A model generated the notes under the pieces. The model made no database searches. It was not told the DNA's origin and saw nothing but the letters and a program-made list of their open reading frames with translations. From Gemmatimonadota bacterium (GTDB lineage Bacteria > Gemmatimonadota > Gemmatimonadetes > Gemmatimonadales > GWC2-71-9), in contig QHUF01000206.1 in NCBI GenBank assembly GCA_003221075.1, positions 1 through 6,738 of the forward strand: a stretch of 6,738 bases of DNA, given 5' to 3'. Every line of letters begins with the position of its first letter. Within the stretch, counting starts at the first letter, position 1. Made by a program: the position numbers and the translations under genes. Of this stretch, positions 1 to 4,513 are shown one piece after another.

Positions 1-381
1 GCGCCATCGCAGGTGGGGAGCGTCGAGTTTGCGGCCGACGTGTTCGGGACGCGGCTCGCTGTGGTCGTGGGCCACACCCAATGCGGCGCGGTGGCCGTGA
101 CGCTGCAGGAGCTGCGCCAGCCGCAGGGGCACGAGTCGCCCAATCTGCGCGCCATAGTCGATCGCATTCGGCCCGCAATCGAGCCGCTGTTCGCGACCCC
201 CATCGCGAAGGATCCCGTGGCGCTCGCCGCCGAGGCCACGCGTGCCAACATCCGGGCATCTGTTGCGCATCTGCGACACGGCTCGGCGCTGCTCGAGCGG
301 CGAATCGAGCGGGACGGCTTGTTGATCGTGGGAGCGGAGTACTGTGTGGAGGCCGGCACCGTGGAGTTCTTCGACGACTGA
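1..381 (+). CDS. Beta-class carbonic anhydrase, C-terminal part (5' truncated by window edge)
   Basis: Beta-carbonic anhydrases reversibly hydrate CO2 to bicarbonate using a zinc held by two Cys and one His. The open frame enters the window at base 1 and gives 126 residues before TGA at 379-381. The stretch GHTQCGAV carries the family's second and third zinc ligands, His25 (codon at 73-75) and Cys28 (codon at 82-84). Just before it, VGSVEFAADVFGTRL matches the helix and strand that precede these ligands in the family. The end, LIVGAEYCVEAGTVEFFDD, matches the usual C-terminal strand (V-G-A-x-Y-x-x-x-x-G-x-V-x-F). The first Cys ligand and the Asp/Arg dyad would lie upstream and cannot be checked. 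GTG at 13 is an internal Val codon, not the start. The next gene follows after 34 bp with no terminator seen. Family assignment is firm; whether the enzyme is active cannot be judged from this part. Confidence 0.93.
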   Translation, partial: APSQVGSVEFAADVFGTRLAVVVGHTQCGAVAVTLQELRQPQGHESPNLRAIVDRIRPAIEPLFATPIAKDPVALAAEATRANIRASVAHLRHGSALLERRIERDGLLIVGAEYCVEAGTVEFFDD

Positions 382-409
382 TTGACAATCAGAAATCACT
401 TTCAATATT
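380..409 (+). promoter_or_regulatory. Candidate promoter with palindromic -35 region, possibly leaderless
   Basis: TTGACA at 382-387 is a perfect sigma70-type -35 box. AATATT at 404-409 is a 4/6 match to the -10 consensus with a 16-bp spacer. The expected transcription start falls at or next to the ATG at 416, and no Shine-Dalgarno-like sequence lies before that ATG, so the mRNA may be leaderless. The -35 box sits inside an 11-bp perfect palindrome, GATTG-A-CAATC, at 380-390, which also overlaps the stop codon of the carbonic anhydrase gene; a repressor could bind there. The boxes and palindrome are seen directly; promoter activity and leaderless start are inferred. Confidence 0.5.
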
Positions 410-415
410 GGCGCC

Positions 416-1561
416 ATGAAACGGGCAATTATCTTCGTCGTGGCCGCGGTCGTCCTTGTCGGACTTGCTGCGGCCACCAGGTCACTCCGTCAACGCGTGA
501 GCGAAACTGCTGCCGATCTCAAGCTCATCAACGGCGATACCGGCGACGTGATGGCGAGCGCGACGTATCAGCGGTTTGCGGTGCGTCGTGAGGCAGTCCA
601 TGACATGCAAGCAGCGCTGTTGCACGTGGCGCACGCCGAGTCCGTTTGGGTCGCCGACTCCGGCCGCCCGACCACGCGCTTGACGTTACAAGAAATCGCG
701 ATGGACCCCAACAAGGTTCGGTTGAGTGTCTGGATCTTGCGCGATCGATGGGTCGCGACCGCCGGTAGCTTCGTTGGGAACACGACGATGTCTTGTATGA
801 TCACGGCAATGCTTGACACCGTGACGTGGCGCTATCACGCTGGCCAGCCGGTCTGCGCGGAAGCGAGCTTTGACGATACGGTTTTCGCACTGTTCCCGCC
901 TCCCCCCGCGCCTGTGCCCAAGGATCCTGCACGCGAGCCCCAAGCGCCCGCCGACCCGCTCCGGGCACCGCGGCATCATCGCGACTGGGGACCCGTCAAC
1001 AACCGGCCGCCGGTAATGCCGTACATCGTGAAGAACGCGTGCGAGGGTGAAGGCTGCGCCGGGTCCGGCACATGGGCGGCGTGCATCGATGTCGCGGCGC
1101 TACGAGAGAAGCGGTTGGGTGCACCTGTGGTTTTCACAGTCCAGGGCGGCGAGAAGTTCACGGCGCTGACGATCGATATCCACGTCGAGGCTCCGGGCTT
1201 GGTCGTGTTTCGTCACCCGATGAGTAACAGGTCAGATGAAGGGAACGAAGTCGATAGTATCGCGTTTACGCCCGCCGATACGCTCTACCTGCTGAATTCG
1301 CACGGTGAAGGCTATTTGGTGTGGTGGTTCCGGGGTCAAGCAGGTGAAGGCTACCAGTTCTGGCGAGACATCGATGCAAATGAAGTGACCAAGTATCCGG
1401 CAGATACGGCCGTACTCGTGCGGCGGCCGAAGACGACCCATTGGGTCCACGCGCGTAACGCCGCCGGTCAAGAAGGCTGGATCGTTTTTGACTATCAGAA
1501 GATGGCAACGGGCGGCTACATGGATGAGCTCGAGCGCTGCCTTCACCCCGCGAAGCGATAG
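416..1561 (+). CDS. Exported or membrane-anchored protein of unknown function, pilin-like plus SH3-like regions
   Basis: This 381-residue protein has no function I recognise. Residues 4-20 form a hydrophobic N-terminal segment after MKR, a signal peptide or membrane anchor. Residues about 57-150 resemble the globular part of type IV pilin-like proteins: a helix with DMQAALLHVAHAESVWVADSG, a strand pair around VRLSVWILRDRWVATAG, and two cysteines (C127, C147) placed like the pilin disulfide, ending in GQPVCAE. The prepilin GFTLIE processing motif is absent. A Pro-rich linker follows at about 160-200. Residues about 205-376 contain CEGEGC, then VVFTVQGGEKFTALT and TAVLVRRPKTTHWVHARNAAGQEGWI, which look like bacterial SH3-type strands. 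ATG416 is chosen because it directly precedes the hydrophobic segment. The stop at 1559-1561 abuts the polymerase start. The gene is real by its length and exported-protein layout; the domain likenesses are inference from pattern only. Confidence 0.75.
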   Translation: MKRAIIFVVAAVVLVGLAAATRSLRQRVSETAADLKLINGDTGDVMASATYQRFAVRREAVHDMQAALLHVAHAESVWVADSGRPTTRLTLQEIAMDPNKVRLSVWILRDRWVATAGSFVGNTTMSCMITAMLDTVTWRYHAGQPVCAEASFDDTVFALFPPPPAPVPKDPAREPQAPADPLRAPRHHRDWGPVNNRPPVMPYIVKNACEGEGCAGSGTWAACIDVAALREKRLGAPVVFTVQGGEKFTALTIDIHVEAPGLVVFRHPMSNRSDEGNEVDSIAFTPADTLYLLNSHGEGYLVWWFRGQAGEGYQFWRDIDANEVTKYPADTAVLVRRPKTTHWVHARNAAGQEGWIVFDYQKMATGGYMDELERCLHPAKR

Positions 1562-2815
1562 GTGCCTTCAGCTGGCGAATCGACAACACGGAATATCGGC
1601 GGGTACGAGGTCACGATCTCCAATCCTGCCAAGGTGCTCTTTCCCAAGCCGAAGTACACCAAACTCGATCTCGTGAACTACTACCTCGCAGTGGCTGATG
1701 GTGCGCTGCGCGGGGCCGGCGGACGGCCGAACATGCTGGTGCGCTTCCCCAACGGGGTCGGCGCGCCGTCGTTCTATCAGAAGCGTGCCCCGGAGTCACG
1801 GCCGGCCTGGGTGGAGGTGGTGACGTTGCGCTTCCCCTCTGGTCGCACCGCCGACGAAGTGGTGCCGCGCACGCCCGCATCGCTCGCCTGGCTGGCCAAC
1901 CTCGCGTGCCTCGAGTTGCATCCGCATCCGGTGCGCGCCGAGGACCTCGATCATCCCGACGAGCTGCGGGTCGATCTCGATCCCGTGCCCGGCATCAAAT
2001 GGCCGCAGGTGCGCCAAGTCGCGCAGCTCGCGCGCGCGGTCCTCTCCGATTTTGGACTCGTCGGTTGGCCCAAGACCTCCGGTTCGCGCGGTATGCATCT
2101 TTTCGTCCGCATCGCGCGGCGCTGGGGATTCGACGAGGTCCGCCGGTCGGCGCTCGCGCTGGCACGCGAGGTGGAACGCCGGGGCGAGGGACTCGCGACG
2201 AGCAAATGGTGGAAAGAGGAGCGGCAGGGCGTCTTTGTGGATTACAACCAGAACGCGAAGGACCGGACCGTCGCCTCGGCCTACTCGGTGCGGCCTGTGC
2301 CCGACGCCCGGGTGTCCGCGCCGCTCTCCTGGGATGAGGTGGACGAGGCCGACCCCGAGGACTTCACGCTCGGCACCATGCCGAAGCGATTTGCGAAGAT
2401 CGGCGACCGCCATGCGGGCATGGAGGAAAGTGCCGGGTCGCTCGAGGGGCTCCTGGAGCTTTCCGCTCGACAGGAAAAAGAGGGGCAGGGGGATGCGCCC
2501 TGGCCGCCGCACTACCGCAAGCAACCGGGTGAGCCGCCGCGCGTGCAGCCGTCCAAGGCTCGCACCGGCGCTCGGGTCTCGAAGTACCCCTTGATCGAGG
2601 TCAGTCGCGGGAAGGATAAGAAGGAAGCGCTGGCTGGATTGTCAAAATGGAAGAAGCAGCATCCGCGGGTGGCGAAGCTGCTCGAGCCTGCGGATGTGCT
2701 GGTGGATCAGATGCGCGGGCGCTCGTCAGCCTGGTACCGGATTCGGATCAACTTGCAACACGTCCCCGAGAAACTCAGGCCCCGAACACCTTCTCCAGCT
2801 CGAAAGCGGGTGTGA
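1562..2815 (+). CDS. LigD-type DNA primase-polymerase (archaeo-eukaryotic primase family), Prim-PolC-like
   Basis: Stand-alone polymerase domain of the kind fused in LigD; such enzymes add nucleotides at gaps and broken ends, often preferring ribonucleotides. In the 417 residues, ISNPAKVLFPKPKYTKLDLVNYY (19-41) is the usual N-terminus. The metal-binding Asp pair is LRVDLDP (D138, D140), the nucleotide-binding segment is TSGSRGMHLFV (172-182, H179), and the third catalytic Asp is in VFVDYNQNAKDRT (D227). No 3'-phosphoesterase or ligase domain is attached. A charged linker (about 285-339) leads to a C-terminal region (340-417) with EPADVLVDQMRGRSSAWYRIR, which I associate with stand-alone members of the family. 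The start is GTG, directly after the preceding TAG and in the same frame; no other in-frame start precedes the conserved core and no clear ribosome site is seen, so translation is probably coupled to the upstream gene. The 3' end overlaps the convergent ligase gene. Family is certain; the pathway is inferred. Confidence 0.93.
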   Translation: MPSAGESTTRNIGGYEVTISNPAKVLFPKPKYTKLDLVNYYLAVADGALRGAGGRPNMLVRFPNGVGAPSFYQKRAPESRPAWVEVVTLRFPSGRTADEVVPRTPASLAWLANLACLELHPHPVRAEDLDHPDELRVDLDPVPGIKWPQVRQVAQLARAVLSDFGLVGWPKTSGSRGMHLFVRIARRWGFDEVRRSALALAREVERRGEGLATSKWWKEERQGVFVDYNQNAKDRTVASAYSVRPVPDARVSAPLSWDEVDEADPEDFTLGTMPKRFAKIGDRHAGMEESAGSLEGLLELSARQEKEGQGDAPWPPHYRKQPGEPPRVQPSKARTGARVSKYPLIEVSRGKDKKEALAGLSKWKKQHPRVAKLLEPADVLVDQMRGRSSAWYRIRINLQHVPEKLRPRTPSPARKRV

Positions 2816-3833
2816 CCTCGAGCTGGTCGTAGCGGCAGTCGCGGGGCTGTTTGTCGGGCCGCCAGCGCAGAAACGCGGGCGGGTGGCGGAAGCGGTCCCC
2901 CTCCATATGATCGTACTTGACCTCGCACACCCGCTCGATCCGGAGCGGCTCCCAGCTCAGATCCTTCCCCGCGCTCCAGCGGCTCTGCCCCCCGGGCATC
3001 CTGCTGGACACGGCTTGCGCGTCCGCCCACTCTCGCCAGGGATGATTCTGCAGTGCGTTCTTGCGGAGCGGCGCGAATTCCTTCACGAGCTGCTTGCGCA
3101 TCGCCATCGTGAACGCCGAGGTTACGCCGACGTGCTGCAACGTGTCTTCGTCGTCGTACAGGCCGAGCAGGAGCGATCCTAGCACGCCCTTGCCGCTCTT
3201 GTGCCAGCGGAATCCCGCCACCACACAGTCGGCGCTGCGCACGTGCTTGATCTTGAACATCGCGCGCTTGCCCGGCTCATACGACGCCCCGGCCGGCTTC
3301 GCGATCACGCCATCCAGCCCGGCGCCCTCGAAGCGCTGGAGCCAGTCGACTGCCAGTTTGGGATCGCGCGTCATCGGCGTGAGGTACAGGGGACGGCGCA
3401 TCTTCTTGAAAAGCTTTTCGAGCTGCATGCGCCGTTCGCGCTGGGGCACCCGCATCAGGCTCTTGCCGTTCGCGAGGAGGTCGAACGCCACGAACGCGGC
3501 CGGCGCGGCCTTCGCGAGCTTCTCGACCCGCGAGGCCGCCGGGTGCAGCCGCATCTGCAGGCCGCCGAAGTCGAGCCCGTGTTTCGTCGGCATCACGATC
3601 TCGCCATCCACGACGACGCCGCTCGGCAGCTGCGCGAGGAAAACGGCGTGCAGCTCCGGGAAGTAGCGGTCCAGCGGCTTGAGGTCGCGGCTCTGGATGT
3701 AGACGTCGTCCGCGCTCCGGAAGACGATCGCGCGAAACCCGTCCCACTTGGGCTCGAAGAGAAAGTCGCCGCTCTCGGGGACGTGCTCCGCGATCTTGGC
3801 GAGCATGGGTTCGATAGGAGGCGAAACAGCCAT
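2775..3833 (-). CDS. ligC: ATP-dependent DNA ligase, LigC type
   Basis: Seals DNA nicks through a covalent lysyl-AMP intermediate. The 352-residue protein is the size of mycobacterial LigC and has only the nucleotidyltransferase and OB-fold domains. Motif I is EPKWDGFR with the adenylated Lys29; motif III is VVVDGEIV (E78); motif IIIa is FVAFDLL (114-120); motif IV is GLDGVIAKP (172-180); motif V is MFKIKHVR (K194, K196). The OB part has SGKGVLGSLLLGLYDDED, VGKDLS-like AGKDLSWEPL, EVKYDHMEGDRFRH and motif VI RWRPDK (323-328). The phrases SADCVVAG, HKSG, GSLLLGLY and YDHMEG are typical of LigC rather than LigB or LigD. The start at 3833 is chosen because MAVSPPIEPMLAK matches the family N-terminus; upstream Met codons would add 33 unrelated residues running into the divergent promoter region. 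It faces the polymerase gene and their ends overlap by 41 bp. Probably works with that polymerase in repair, which is inference. Confidence 0.95.
   Translation of the reverse strand: MAVSPPIEPMLAKIAEHVPESGDFLFEPKWDGFRAIVFRSADDVYIQSRDLKPLDRYFPELHAVFLAQLPSGVVVDGEIVMPTKHGLDFGGLQMRLHPAASRVEKLAKAAPAAFVAFDLLANGKSLMRVPQRERRMQLEKLFKKMRRPLYLTPMTRDPKLAVDWLQRFEGAGLDGVIAKPAGASYEPGKRAMFKIKHVRSADCVVAGFRWHKSGKGVLGSLLLGLYDDEDTLQHVGVTSAFTMAMRKQLVKEFAPLRKNALQNHPWREWADAQAVSSRMPGGQSRWSAGKDLSWEPLRIERVCEVKYDHMEGDRFRHPPAFLRWRPDKQPRDCRYDQLEVTPAFELEKVFGA
2795..2826. repeat. Perfect 9-bp inverted repeat at the convergent gene overlap (possible weak bidirectional terminator)
   Basis: CCAGCTCGA at 2795-2803 and TCGAGCTGG at 2818-2826 are perfect inverted copies around a 14-nt loop that contains the polymerase stop codon (2813-2815). 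It lies at the tail-to-tail junction of the polymerase and ligase genes, where a bidirectional terminator would be expected. There is no T-run on either strand, so it is not a canonical intrinsic terminator. The arms also encode QLE and ELE in the ligase, so the repeat could be a by-product of coding. Confidence 0.4.
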
Positions 3834-3838
3834 GCTGT

Positions 3839-3869
3839 AAACTAGCGGCGCCCATGTTTCATTTCTTAA
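3839..3869 (-). promoter_or_regulatory. Weak candidate promoter for the ligase gene
   Basis: Reading the minus strand, TTAAGA (3869 to 3864, 4/6 match to the -35 consensus) is followed after 19 bp by TAGTTT (3844 to 3839), which fits a TAnnnT -10 box. The ATG at 3833 begins 5 nt after that box and there is no Shine-Dalgarno-like sequence, so any transcript from here would be leaderless or nearly so. The spacer is longer than ideal; this is a suggestion only. Confidence 0.25.
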
Positions 3870-3886
3870 CCCGGACAAATGGGCGC
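3848..3886. repeat. Inverted repeat in the divergent ligase/DUF305 intergenic region
   Basis: The 89-bp region 3834-3922 separates the divergent ligase and DUF305 genes. It holds a perfect inverted pair GCGCCCAT (3848-3855) and ATGGGCGC (3879-3886), 23 bp apart; extending both arms inward to 12 nt gives 10/12 matches. The arm centres are 31 bp apart, about three DNA turns, so both copies would lie on the same helix face. That fits a paired operator for a dimeric or looping regulator acting on both genes. A stem with a 23-nt loop is also possible. The repeat is seen directly; any regulatory role is inferred. Confidence 0.45.
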
Positions 3887-3922
3887 TCGTCAGCCGCGGT
3901 ATTCGGGGTAGCTTTATACGAA

Positions 3923-4513
3923 ATGACCACACGAATTGCCTTCATCCTGGCGCTCGCGGCTCCAGTCGCCGGGGTGTCCACGGCGCAGACCGCCAAGCCC
4001 GTCAAGAACTACACGCCGGCGGACGTCCATTTCGTGGCCGGCATGATCGGCCATCATGCCCAGGCGATTCAGATGGCCGGCTGGGCTCCGTCTCACAACG
4101 CCGGCCCCTCGGTGCGCGTGCTGTGTGAGCGCATCGTCGTCGCCCAAAATGACGAGATCGTGTTCGCGCAGCGCTGGCTCCGCGAGCACGGCGAGTACGT
4201 CCCGCCGGCCGATCCGCGCGGGCACATCATGCAGGGCATGGATCAGCCGATGCTCATGCCGGGAATGCTGACGCCCGAGCAGATGTCACAATTGGATGCC
4301 GCGCGCGGTCCCGAGTTCGATCGGTTATTCCTGACGTTCATGATCCAGCACCATCAGGGAGCAATCACGATGGTGCAGCAGCTGCTCGCGGTGCCCGGCG
4401 CCGCGCAGGACGGTCCGATCTTTCGCTTCGCCTCCGATGTGAACGTCGATCAGACCACCGAAATCAATCGGATGACCCTCATGCTGAACGACCTCAAACG
4501 GAGCTCTCAGTGA
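3923..4513 (+). CDS. DUF305 family secreted protein, first gene of DUF305-LVIVD operon
   Basis: The 196-residue protein belongs to DUF305, whose members are exported helical proteins related to ferritin-like folds; some bind copper. Residues 1-21 are a signal peptide (MTTRIAFILALAAPVAGVSTA) with likely cleavage before QTAK. The mature chain has two similar halves: FVAGMIGHHAQAIQMA (37-52) and FLTFMIQHHQGAITMV (136-151), each followed by a second helix with NDEIVFAQRWL and TTEINRMTLML respectively. The His pairs H44/H45 and H143/H144 with nearby Met residues are the candidate metal ligands. The connecting loop (101-115) is Met-rich, HIMQGMDQPMLMPGM. The start is placed at 3923 because the signal peptide begins there; an upstream in-frame ATG at 3854 would add 23 residues that spoil it and overlap the inverted repeat. 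The stop overlaps the next gene's GTG by 4 bp (GTGA). Family is firm; metal binding is inferred from residues. Confidence 0.92.
   Translation: MTTRIAFILALAAPVAGVSTAQTAKPVKNYTPADVHFVAGMIGHHAQAIQMAGWAPSHNAGPSVRVLCERIVVAQNDEIVFAQRWLREHGEYVPPADPRGHIMQGMDQPMLMPGMLTPEQMSQLDAARGPEFDRLFLTFMIQHHQGAITMVQQLLAVPGAAQDGPIFRFASDVNVDQTTEINRMTLMLNDLKRSSQ
4500..4503 (+). promoter_or_regulatory. Ribosome binding site deciding the GTG start of the LVIVD gene
   Basis: GGAG at 4500-4503 lies 6 nt before the GTG at 4510, inside the end of the DUF305 gene. It supports that GTG as the true start and independent or coupled initiation within the operon. It is the clearest Shine-Dalgarno sequence in the window; other genes here lack one. 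Confidence 0.6.

Noticed and set aside
416..500. Type IV prepilin signal in the 381-residue protein
   Set aside because: The hydrophobic segment lacks the Gly/Phe-Thr-Leu-Ile-Glu processing site, so it is read as an ordinary signal peptide or anchor.
1796..2524. Minus-strand open frame of 242 codons opposite the polymerase gene
   Set aside because: Low-complexity composition and no motif; the plus-strand frame has the catalytic residues of the polymerase family.
3201..3845. Plus-strand open frame of 214 codons opposite the ligase gene
   Set aside because: Antisense shadow of a ligase that has all its conserved motifs; composition is His/Arg/Glu-rich with no domain.
3854..3922. Upstream ATG at 3854 as the DUF305 start
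   Set aside because: It would add 23 residues in front of a good signal peptide and place the start inside the inverted repeat; ATG3923 fits the exported family better.
3834..3932. Upstream extension of the ligase start on the minus strand to 3932
   Set aside because: The 33 extra residues do not resemble ligase sequence and would overlap the DUF305 start; MAVSPPIEPML at 3833 matches the family N-terminus.
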